Of a stretch of 64,000 nt of DNA, positions 46,997 through 54,841 are shown in pieces. The translations under genes and the position numbers were made by a program. Position 1 is the stretch's first letter. Every line of letters starts with the position of its first letter. The DNA lies in contig CATYVQ010000010.1 of the NCBI GenBank assembly GCA_958413895.1, forward strand, positions 43,462-107,461, given 5' to 3'. Under the pieces are notes generated by a model. The model searched no databases and was not told the origin of the DNA. It saw only the letters and a list, made by a program, of their open reading frames with translations. The stretch is from an uncultured Collinsella sp. GTDB taxonomy: Bacteria > Actinomycetota > Coriobacteriia > Coriobacteriales > Coriobacteriaceae.

Positions 46997-49900
46997 ATGG
47001 CGAACACCCAGAACTATATTAACCACCTGCTGCAGAACACCGGCATTACGCCGGCATGCAGCGAAGAAGAGCGCTTGGCGGCCGAGGATATCGCTCAGAT
47101 CTTCCGCAACCACGGCTTTGATCCCGAGGTTCAGGAGTTCAATGCCCCGGCGCCCAGTAGGTTGGCATTTGCCGTTACCGGTATTCTTGCGTTTGCCGGT
47201 GCCCTGCTGATGGGCATCGGCGGCGGTATCGGCTTGGTCGGCACCTTGCTGGCCATTGTCGGCGCCGTTCTTTACGTGCTCGAGCGCACGGGCCACCCCG
47301 TGGTTTCGCGCCTGGGCAAGACGGGCGTGAGCCAAAATGTCATCGCCTACCACAAGGCCTCGGGCCCGCTCGCGTCTCCGCGCAACCGCCCGGTGGTCGT
47401 TGTCGCACACTACGACTCTCCCCGTGCTGAGTTGCTCGCCCGCGAGCCCTATGCTTCGTATCGTGCGCTCATCGCCAAGCTGTTGCCCGTTGCCACGGTT
47501 GCCCCTGCTGCCGTTGCCATCCTGCGTATCCTGCCGCTCCCCGGCGCGCTCAAGGTTCTGCTGTGGATTGTCGCGATCCTCGCTTCCCTCGTTGCACTTG
47601 TCAACGCGGCAAACATCATCTCTAACCGCCACATTCTTCCCTATACGTCCGGCGCGGTGTGCAACAAATCTTCTGTCGCCGCTATGCTCGGCGTTATGGA
47701 CAACGTTGCTCCCTTCCAGGGCGAAAACGAGTTTCCCGACGATGTTCCGTTCGATACCTATTTTGGGGAGCAGAAGCGTCGTGCCGAGGAAATGGCGCGC
47801 GCAGCGGCGGAGTATGCCGCGGCCCAGCAGCAAAACGACTACGGCAACACCATCGAGTATGAAGAGCCTACCTGCGCCGAGGACGAGTTCGGTCAGCCGA
47901 TTGCTCCCGACGCTCAAACCGAGCCCGAACAGGGTGAGGCTTTCGACGAGCAGATCGAGGGCTTTGAGGGTGCGTCTGCCGACGAGACGCTGATCGGCGC
48001 CATCGTGCCCGAGGATCAAAATCAGGCTGTCCAGGCCGAAGAGTTCAATGACGAGGTTCCCGCTGCCGTGCCGGCGGAAGAGCCTGTCGCGGCCGAGCCC
48101 GAGCCCAAGCTCTATCGTAATGCCGCCGGCAACATCCGCTTTGGTTCGGATGCCATCCGTGCGCTCGGAATGCTTCCCGAGTCCTGCACGCTCGATTACG
48201 AGGAGGGCGAGGAACCGACGTTTGAGCTCGAGCCTGCGCCCGTTGTCACTGCGGATGATGAGTCTGCCGCGGTTACCGCTGCCGTTGCCGAGCCCGAGGC
48301 GGTGTCCGCGATCGATCCCGCGGCAGGACTGGACATTTTGGCTCCCGCCGCGCCGGCGCAGGACGTTGCGGACGAGTCTGACGACGATTACGTTGAACAG
48401 CCGAGGCGTGTGTCTTACGAGAGCGATACTGATTTCTCGGCCGAGATTCCCGCGGCAACGCCCCATGCCGATATTGCATCCGCGTTCTCTTCGATTGGCG
48501 CCAGCGCTTCCAACTTCTTTAAGGGTGCGCTTGCAAAGGGCAAGAAATTTGTCGACGATTTCGAGGAGAAGCGCGCTGCCGCACGCGAGGCTGCCGAGCA
48601 GGAGGCTATCGCTCAGCAGCAGGCAGCCGAGGCGGCACGTGAGCTCGCGGCGCAAGAGTTCGAGCAGAACGAGGCTATGCAGTCCGTGCCCGCCAAAGCC
48701 GCCGAAGCTACAACGTCCTTTGAGTCCCAGCAACCGACGTCCGCGGACGTTGTTGAGGCAACAACGTCTTTCGAGGCTCAGCAGCACGTCGATAGCACTA
48801 TGTCGTTTGATGCCGCGAAGTTCGATTCCACGATAACGTTTGAAAAGCAAGGCACCGCGATTGCCGAGCCCCTTCCTGCTTCCGATGAGCAGGACGACGC
48901 GGTGGACGATGACGAGCCCATTGATGCTGCCGAAATTCAGGATGCCGCCGAGGACGAGCCCGTCGAGGCCAACTCTGACGAAGAGCAATACGCGGCAGCC
49001 GATCAAGGTGATTCGGCCGAGGTCGAGCAGGAGGAAGTGCTTGCGGTTTCCGAGACTCCCGAGACGGATGAGTCGAGGCCTTACTCCACGCAGATTTTCA
49101 CCATGCCGACCCCGAGTGGTTCCGGTGCCACGGTTGCCAATGTCGCTCCCACCCAGGACGAAACGGTCGATTCCCTTATGGCCCAGATTTCCTCCCAAGC
49201 ATCGCCGCGTCCGCAGATGAATGTTCCCGATCCGGCGTCGGCACCGTCGCCTGCACCTTCCTCGTCTCCTCTGGCTTCGGTCCCCGATCCGTCGCTGCCG
49301 TCTATGAAGCAGGCAAACGTTGCGTCTCGCACGTCGCTGTTCGACCTTCCCGATCCCTCTGCCCAGGTCAACGACCCCTTTGCTACCGCCCAGGGTCCCG
49401 AACCCACATCAGCACCCGTTGCGCCTCCTATGCCCGTTGCGTCGGGCGCGCAGCCGATCGAGACCATTTCGGCTCCCGCCCCGGCGGCACCCAAGTCTCG
49501 TAAGCGCGGCCTGGGTGGCCTGTTCGGCCGTAAAAAGAAAAACGAGCAGGATAGCATGAGTGACTGGCTGGGCGTCGAAGACGATTACGATGCCAAGAAG
49601 TCCGGTCGCGGTATCGGTTCGTGGGATAACTTCGAGGACGATAACGATGGCTGGAAGGGTGGCGCTACGTCTTCCGATGGCGCTTCTTCCGAAGATATGC
49701 TCTCGGCTGTCGCCTCTATGGGCGATGATGAGCTGCTCGGTCACGATATCTGGTTTGTGGCAACGGGCGCCTCGGATTGTGATGGCGCCGGCATGAAGGC
49801 CTTCTTGGCTTCGCATCGCGATAGGCTCCGCGGCGTATTCTTTATCAATCTTGAATCCGTCGGCGCCGGTAGGCTTTCGGTTGTGACGGTCGAGGGCGAA

Positions 49901-50173
49901 CAACAACTGCTCAAGGGCGATCGTCGCATCATGAACCTGGTCAGCAAGGTGTGCAAGTCGTTCCATGTCGATTGTGGCGCGCTCGAGATGCCCTATGCCA
50001 AGACCGATGCCTATGCCGCGCTCGAGGCGAGCCGCCGAGCCCTTACCATCGCCGGCGTGGACGGCACGCGTCTGGCTTGCGCTCGTACCGAGGACGACCT
50101 GCCCCACAATGTCAACCCGACGAACATTGCCACGGTATCCGAGATCGTGACCGAGGTTATCCGCCGTTCGTAG
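46997..50173 (+). CDS. M28-like membrane peptidase with a very long disordered insertion
   Basis: 1,058 residues. Two hydrophobic segments lie at about 52-90 and two to three at 157-212. A peptidase-M28-like strand VVVVAHYDSPRAE lies near 136, followed by CNKSSVAAMLGVMDN near 222. The fold then appears to be interrupted by about 670 residues of Ala/Glu/Asp/Pro/Gln-rich, probably unstructured sequence, with a basic KSRKRGLGGLFGRKKK patch near 835, before M28-like strands resume at DIWFVATGASDCDG (about 914) and FINLESVGAG (about 948). The usual bridging Asp and catalytic Glu-Glu positions look altered, so activity is doubtful. ATG at 46997 with GGAG. Confidence 0.75.
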   Translation: MANTQNYINHLLQNTGITPACSEEERLAAEDIAQIFRNHGFDPEVQEFNAPAPSRLAFAVTGILAFAGALLMGIGGGIGLVGTLLAIVGAVLYVLERTGHPVVSRLGKTGVSQNVIAYHKASGPLASPRNRPVVVVAHYDSPRAELLAREPYASYRALIAKLLPVATVAPAAVAILRILPLPGALKVLLWIVAILASLVALVNAANIISNRHILPYTSGAVCNKSSVAAMLGVMDNVAPFQGENEFPDDVPFDTYFGEQKRRAEEMARAAAEYAAAQQQNDYGNTIEYEEPTCAEDEFGQPIAPDAQTEPEQGEAFDEQIEGFEGASADETLIGAIVPEDQNQAVQAEEFNDEVPAAVPAEEPVAAEPEPKLYRNAAGNIRFGSDAIRALGMLPESCTLDYEEGEEPTFELEPAPVVTADDESAAVTAAVAEPEAVSAIDPAAGLDILAPAAPAQDVADESDDDYVEQPRRVSYESDTDFSAEIPAATPHADIASAFSSIGASASNFFKGALAKGKKFVDDFEEKRAAAREAAEQEAIAQQQAAEAARELAAQEFEQNEAMQSVPAKAAEATTSFESQQPTSADVVEATTSFEAQQHVDSTMSFDAAKFDSTITFEKQGTAIAEPLPASDEQDDAVDDDEPIDAAEIQDAAEDEPVEANSDEEQYAAADQGDSAEVEQEEVLAVSETPETDESRPYSTQIFTMPTPSGSGATVANVAPTQDETVDSLMAQISSQASPRPQMNVPDPASAPSPAPSSSPLASVPDPSLPSMKQANVASRTSLFDLPDPSAQVNDPFATAQGPEPTSAPVAPPMPVASGAQPIETISAPAPAAPKSRKRGLGGLFGRKKKNEQDSMSDWLGVEDDYDAKKSGRGIGSWDNFEDDNDGWKGGATSSDGASSEDMLSAVASMGDDELLGHDIWFVATGASDCDGAGMKAFLASHRDRLRGVFFINLESVGAGRLSVVTVEGEQQLLKGDRRIMNLVSKVCKSFHVDCGALEMPYAKTDAYAALEASRRALTIAGVDGTRLACARTEDDLPHNVNPTNIATVSEIVTEVIRRS

Positions 50174-50194
50174 ACGGAGCTCTAAGGAGTCAAC

Positions 50195-50413
50195 GTGTTT
50201 TCGTATATTAAGCGCCATTGGCCTGTCTACGTGATTTTGACCTTGATTGCCATTGCGTTAGGATTTGGGGCTGCCTACATCGTGGGTGCGAAGGGCTCGA
50301 CCCCCGCCTCCGCAATCAGCGAAGAGGTGGAGCAAGAACAGAGTACGGGTGCCGATGGGATTCCTGAGTCCGAGCAGGCAATCGTTGATGGTGGATCTTC
50401 GTCTGCAGAGTAG
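50195..50413 (+). CDS. Small single-pass membrane protein
   Basis: 72 residues: a short basic start (MFSYIKRHW), one membrane helix (PVYVILTLIAIALGFGAAYIV), then an acidic Ser/Glu/Gln-rich tail. No family recognised. GTG start with AAGGAG, 21 bases after the M28-like gene, so probably co-transcribed; followed by a terminator. Confidence 0.75.
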   Translation: MFSYIKRHWPVYVILTLIAIALGFGAAYIVGAKGSTPASAISEEVEQEQSTGADGIPESEQAIVDGGSSSAE

Positions 50414-50433
50414 ATACGGCGATTTACATGATT

Positions 50434-50473
50434 GAAAGCGGGCGAGCCGGGGGACTGGCTCGTCCGCTTTTTC
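50434..50473 (+). terminator. Terminator after the small membrane protein
   Basis: Stem AAAGCGG.CGAGCC/GGCTCG.CCGCTTT followed by T residues. It also lies at the end of the convergent adhesin gene. Confidence 0.8.
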
Positions 50474-50479
50474 ATCGCG

Positions 50480-53400
50480 CTAGCGCTTCTTTGGGATCGA
50501 CCTAAGGCGAGCGAACCATAGGGCTGCGGCACCCGAGGTCAGGAGCGCAGTGATGCAAGCGGCGATGGGAACTGATCCTGTTGCCGGTAGGTCCTGCGGT
50601 AGGGTACAGCGTTGAATGACACGGTCCTCGTCATGTGACTCAAGTTTATCGCCGCCGCCGTTGCGGCAAAGATCGACGCGTGCGCTGTTGGTGAGTGCAG
50701 TTTGGGGCGTATAAGCCGACGTTGCCTGCATGTGCACGACTGCGCCCCGAGCGTCTGTGCCAAGGATTGCTTTGGCATCGTCAAGGTCGTCGTGCTCATC
50801 TTTGAGATCATCGCGGGTCCAAGAATCCGCATCGCTTCGAGTCGTAAAGTCGGCGGCTACCGCACCGTATTCAATTCGAATGCCCGTTACGACGGTATTG
50901 GATGCAAGGTCGAGCTCTTCCGCCTCGAGTGTGGTGGATTCCGTGGTCGAGATATCCGCCTTCCAGGGGTGCCAACCGTCGTAATCGACGAGGCGACAGT
51001 CCTCACCCAGGCCCTCTTTTACTTCGTCGGACTCAAGCCAAGGATTTTCGTGCCCATCGTCAAGTGTCGCGTTTGCCGGCTCATCGGCGTCTGTCGAGTC
51101 CAACGGCGTCGTGCGATACCACACGTTGCACAGACCGTTGAGGTCGCCGATGGCGACGGGGGTTTCGATTGAGATGAATCTCGCTGTGCCGTCTTTGGCG
51201 CACTCAAGATCATCGGTAATCGTAAACTCATCAACCCAAGTAGCGGAATCGTTTCGAGCATCGATGGTATAGGAGAAAAGCCCATCACTATTAGTTTGCG
51301 TCGTGGCGCGGTTTTTACCGTCGCCGTTAGCCAACAGGCCCTTTTCGATAGGTTGGACAAGTTCCTGACGCTTGTCGACCTGCCCCTTGATCTCGATGGG
51401 CGCATCCTTCATCGCGACGGATTGGACTTCTCCCGTATCCTTTATTTCAAACGTTATCTCCTCGGCAAGGTCATAGGTCCGCGGAGACATCATTTCGCGC
51501 AACGAGTAGGTGCCGGGTGCAAGATGTTCGACGCGGTGTGGCTTGTCGGATGAGGTCCAGGATTCTATTTCGGTTTTATCGGGACCATATAAGGTGAGTT
51601 GTGCGCCTTCCACTTCCTGCTCTCCGCTTGCATCGACCTTGGAGATATCAACCTTGGTGTAATCGTCGGATACGTTAAGCCGTGCTTCTACAACGGGTGT
51701 TTTCTGGTCGGCATAAGTAAGGTCGACAATATGGGTTGTCAGATCGAGCAAGAAGCCTGCCGGCGCTTGAGTCTCGACAACCTCGTAGCGTGCGGTGCCA
51801 GGTCCCAGTGGGAGGTTGTCCGCGCGTGCTTCTCCAGTTTCATCCGTCGTGACGGTCGCGACAGTCTCACCGTCGAGCGCGGCAATGCTACCGTCGGGGC
51901 GCACGATATCACCCGAGGCACGGATCTCAAAGATGGCGCCCGCGAGGCTGCTGCCGTCTACGGCATCGGTTTTAACGATCCTGATGTTTCCGGTTGCGGC
52001 GTGGTCATAATACGAGGCGATTGCAACGGGCGTTAGGTTCATGTCGGCGGGTATGTTTACCTCGATCTCTTCGCCGACAAGATAGGGCTTTTTGGCCGAG
52101 GTTTCGCGTACATAATAGGTGCCCGGCACGAGCGATTCGGGCAGTGTGACGGTGCCGGTCGCGTCAGTCGTAAAAGTGTCCATTACGTTATGTGCTGGAT
52201 ACCAGCAAGTTTGTGAGACAGGTTCGTGATTGCTGTCGAGTAGTTGGAAGGTGAATCCGGCTAGTGGAACAGAAGTGCCTGTTTGTGCATCGCGTTTTAC
52301 AATCTGGAGATGCGTCGACAGCGCGTGGTTGTCCACAATATATTGAAGCTCGGCCCCGTCGGAAATCTGATTGGCCCCGACGGTCCATTCCCCTGCACGT
52401 TTAAAACCCTCGGGGACGGTTTCCGGAACCTCGCGAATTGTGTAGCCGGCACGGTCGTATGGGACGGCTCCGTGGACACCGGCGGTTCGCTTGCCTGTGC
52501 CGAACCATGCTTCGGGCTGATCTTTGGTGGAGGCAAAGCCATAGATGTTTGTGGTCAGTGTGCCAACAACCTGCTGAGAGCTGTTGCTGACAACCTCAAA
52601 GACAACACCACCCGCCGGCTGCTCCAGGCCGGATTGGTCGCTATTGCCGTAATCCTTGAATTTGGAAATCTCAAGGTCAAACGCAATGGGGATATCGGAA
52701 ATGCGGGATTCGATCTCGACCACGCCTGAATCGCCGAGCTGGTCGGCTCCAACGGTATAGGTCCAGCTGTCGTTGGATGGCAGGTAGCCCTCGGGGGCTT
52801 TTGATTCGTAGATGGTAAAGGTTCCTAAGGGGACATCGGCGAGGGTGGCCCGACCGCTTTCGTTGGTCGTGAGGATTTGTGCCCATCCAGGGGTTGATTG
52901 CGACACACACGTGAACTCTGCTCCTGCGAGTGAAGATCCCACCTGGGGGCCGGCATTCGTCGCGGCATCGAGTTTTACGATACGCAGGTTGATGGTGCCG
53001 GGCTGTTCATCAATGGCGACCCGCCCGCCGTCATTCCCCGTGGTAAAGGCAATACGATCGTGGCGGGGGACATAGCCGGCCGGCGCCTTCGTTTCAACTA
53101 GGTAGTATGCCGTGTTGGGCAGAAGTGTTGCTTGCACTCGACCGTTGCTGTCCATCTTGATGGTGCCGACACGCGCGCCGCTGGCGCTCTCAAAAATATC
53201 GAATGTTGCCCCGGTAAACTGATAGGTATTGTTTCCGCTGGTAATAACGGTGTTAGCAGACTGCTTTTGGAAGGAAACAGAGACCGCCGGCAGTACATAG
53301 AGCATGTCTTGATGTTTGCTGCCGCCCGATACGGCCCCTAGATAGCGTCGCGCGCGGTGCGGAGCGGCTTTGATGCTTCCTGATTTTGCGCTGTCGTGGA

Positions 53401-53911
53401 GCCACCGCGCAGCCGCCACGACTTCATTGTCGGCGGTAAAGTGTCCGCTCTTGGTTTTACCCTGAGCGGTCGTGTAGGAGTAGGTGCCGTCGACATGGGT
53501 AGTGCCGTTGAGCATCCATACGGCAAGCTGGGTGGCGGCGCGGGCGCGATCGGGTGAAAGATGGTAACCGCCAAACGACGTGGCGGTAGGATATCCGTGA
53601 CAAACGATTGCCGCGAACTCGTCGTCGAGCCACACCCAGCCTTGATCAAAGTTGAGCCATGGACCGCCCGGCTTGGTGGGGCCGGGGCGCTCCTGGTTCA
53701 TGCAGTAGGCAATCGAGGTGTCTTGAGCTTCATACTTGCCGATGAAGAAGGGCCCACAATCATCGCTAATAGTGCGGAAGCCGAGCTGGTCGTAGCCATC
53801 GACGGCAAATGCGGCTCCCGGTGCCAGGCAGCCGAAAAGCAGGAAGAGGAGCAGGAGCAGCGGACCTGTTGCGATTGCGCTGTGGACAGAGTGCGTGGGT
53901 GCGTTGGACAT
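50480..53911 (-). CDS. LPXTG-anchored adhesin with thioester domain and Cna_B repeats
   Basis: 1,143 residues. The signal peptide ends AFA at residue 36. The N-terminal domain has a thioester pattern: Cys70 in AYCMNQ and Gln128 in TQLAVW, which in characterised adhesins form a Cys-Gln thioester that bonds covalently to host ligands. Then come five to six SpaA/Cna_B-type domains, recognisable by strands such as RIVKLDA, EISKFKD, QIVKRDA, RIVKTDA, DISKVDA and by E-(S/T)-KAP-(E/A)-GY ends, the setting for Lys-Asn/Asp isopeptide bonds. LPATG at 1108, a hydrophobic segment and SIPKKR form a sortase signal. ATG with AAGGAG. No sortase gene is in the window. Confidence 0.93.
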   Translation of the reverse strand: MSNAPTHSVHSAIATGPLLLLLFLLFGCLAPGAAFAVDGYDQLGFRTISDDCGPFFIGKYEAQDTSIAYCMNQERPGPTKPGGPWLNFDQGWVWLDDEFAAIVCHGYPTATSFGGYHLSPDRARAATQLAVWMLNGTTHVDGTYSYTTAQGKTKSGHFTADNEVVAAARWLHDSAKSGSIKAAPHRARRYLGAVSGGSKHQDMLYVLPAVSVSFQKQSANTVITSGNNTYQFTGATFDIFESASGARVGTIKMDSNGRVQATLLPNTAYYLVETKAPAGYVPRHDRIAFTTGNDGGRVAIDEQPGTINLRIVKLDAATNAGPQVGSSLAGAEFTCVSQSTPGWAQILTTNESGRATLADVPLGTFTIYESKAPEGYLPSNDSWTYTVGADQLGDSGVVEIESRISDIPIAFDLEISKFKDYGNSDQSGLEQPAGGVVFEVVSNSSQQVVGTLTTNIYGFASTKDQPEAWFGTGKRTAGVHGAVPYDRAGYTIREVPETVPEGFKRAGEWTVGANQISDGAELQYIVDNHALSTHLQIVKRDAQTGTSVPLAGFTFQLLDSNHEPVSQTCWYPAHNVMDTFTTDATGTVTLPESLVPGTYYVRETSAKKPYLVGEEIEVNIPADMNLTPVAIASYYDHAATGNIRIVKTDAVDGSSLAGAIFEIRASGDIVRPDGSIAALDGETVATVTTDETGEARADNLPLGPGTARYEVVETQAPAGFLLDLTTHIVDLTYADQKTPVVEARLNVSDDYTKVDISKVDASGEQEVEGAQLTLYGPDKTEIESWTSSDKPHRVEHLAPGTYSLREMMSPRTYDLAEEITFEIKDTGEVQSVAMKDAPIEIKGQVDKRQELVQPIEKGLLANGDGKNRATTQTNSDGLFSYTIDARNDSATWVDEFTITDDLECAKDGTARFISIETPVAIGDLNGLCNVWYRTTPLDSTDADEPANATLDDGHENPWLESDEVKEGLGEDCRLVDYDGWHPWKADISTTESTTLEAEELDLASNTVVTGIRIEYGAVAADFTTRSDADSWTRDDLKDEHDDLDDAKAILGTDARGAVVHMQATSAYTPQTALTNSARVDLCRNGGGDKLESHDEDRVIQRCTLPQDLPATGSVPIAACITALLTSGAAALWFARLRSIPKKR

Positions 53912-54165
53912 GGCTGCTCCTTATCCCTCGTGCGCCGCACGGGGAGGCTGCGACGCGTAGGATGAGGCTACCCCCGAGGTTCATGCGGGTAAGTACCGGA
54001 GCCTGACCAAAAGCTTGCCCAATTCCTGACAAATTGAGCTCAAATACAACAATCAAGCAAAAGTGCAGGTAGAAGATAAGGAGAACGGGAGGTTAAAGGT
54101 CCTCGTCTCCACAATTGACGCGATTTTCAAACGAATCTCCACAGCTAAAACAAGCATCACCACCC
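53912..54165. other. Spacer upstream of the adhesin gene
   Basis: No gene recognised. It should contain the adhesin promoter on the minus strand, but no convincing -35/-10 pair was found. The tRNA-Gly promoter begins at its right edge. Confidence 0.4.
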
Positions 54166-54195
54166 TTGTATCGAACAAGACAACCGCGTTATACT
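54166..54195 (+). promoter_or_regulatory. Promoter of tRNA-Gly
   Basis: TTGTAT (54166-54171) and TATACT (54190-54195) with 18-bp spacing, 13 bases before the tRNA. Confidence 0.65.
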
Positions 54196-54208
54196 AGCCA
54201 ACACATAA

Positions 54209-54283
54209 GCGGGCATCGCCAAGTGGTAAGGCATCAGCTTCCCAAGCTGACACTCGCGGGTTCGAGTCCCGTTGCCCGCTCCA
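54209..54283 (+). tRNA. tRNA-Gly (anticodon CCC)
   Basis: 75-nt cloverleaf: acceptor GCGGGCA/TGCCCGC, anticodon loop CTTCCCAAG (CCC), T-arm GCGGGTTCGAGTCCCG, encoded CCA. Confidence 0.95.
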
Positions 54284-54330
54284 GTAAAAAGCGCAAGCAC
54301 GGCAGCGTTACGTTGCCGTGCTTTTTACTA
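54284..54330. terminator. Bidirectional terminator after tRNA-Gly
   Basis: Outer arms AGTAAAAAGC/GCTTTTTACT enclose GCACGGCA/TGCCGTGC. It is A-rich on the left and T-rich on the right, so it can act on both strands. Confidence 0.85.
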
Positions 54331-54475
54331 CCAAGCGCCGGGACTCGAACCCGCCAGGGTGCGAGCGTTAAGCAAACGCGAAGCGTTTGTAGCGAGCAGG
54401 CGAAGGCGCCGACAGGCGCCTGAAGCCGGTGCGGATTTGCGAAGCAAATGCGCAGACGTCCCGTTGTCCGCTCCA
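54284..54475. repeat. tRNA-Gly-associated unit 1
   Basis: Terminator, then an exact inverted copy of the tRNA T-arm (54339-54354 against 54256-54271), then hairpins AAAC-GCGAAGC-GTTT, AGGCGCC-type and GATTTGC-GAA-GCAAAT, ending in a copy of the tRNA-Gly 3' end with one change (CCCGTTGTCCGCTCCA). Confidence 0.85.
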
Positions 54476-54608
54476 TCGAGCACGGGAGACAGCCGGGAGC
54501 GTCAAATTCAACCCATTTTGCCCGCGCATGGGCGTAGGTCCTGGTCTACCGACCGCAGCCGGTGCGGATTTGCGAAGCAAATACGCGGATGTCCCGTTGC
54601 CCGCTCCA
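54476..54608. repeat. tRNA-Gly-associated unit 2
   Basis: 133 bp. About 80 bp diverged from unit 3, then a conserved block of about 52 bp (hairpin GATTTGC-GAA-GCAAAT) ending with the exact tRNA-Gly 3' end GTCCCGTTGCCCGCTCCA. Confidence 0.85.
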
Positions 54609-54739
54609 TGGAGCAAGGAAGATTTCGGGAATGGTAGAGTCAGCCTGCTTTGCCCCCGCACTTCCCCGGGTTTCGGTATGCCACTGAAGCCGGTGCGGAT
54701 TTGCGAAGCAAATACGCGGACGTCCCGTTGCCCGCTCCA
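54609..54739. repeat. tRNA-Gly-associated unit 3
   Basis: 131 bp with the same plan as unit 2. The first 78 bp are only moderately similar to unit 2, while the last 52 bp are almost identical and end in the tRNA-Gly 3' end. Confidence 0.85.
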
Positions 54740-54841
54740 ATTCCAAAATGTTAGGTTAATGCCTGCTGCCCATACTTGCACCTGCGCACGGTACAATGGT
54801 TGGGTTACGACCAACGTGCCAATAACCAAAAAGGAGCCGCT

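Noticed and set aside
46946..49198. 750-codon minus-strand frame opposite the M28-like gene
   Set aside because: Leu/Arg/Gly-rich shadow created by biased codon use in the low-complexity insert; no ribosome binding site or family features.
54284..54739. CRISPR array
   Set aside because: The repeats contain the tRNA 3' end, the intervening segments are homologous to each other rather than unique, unit length is irregular and no cas genes are near.
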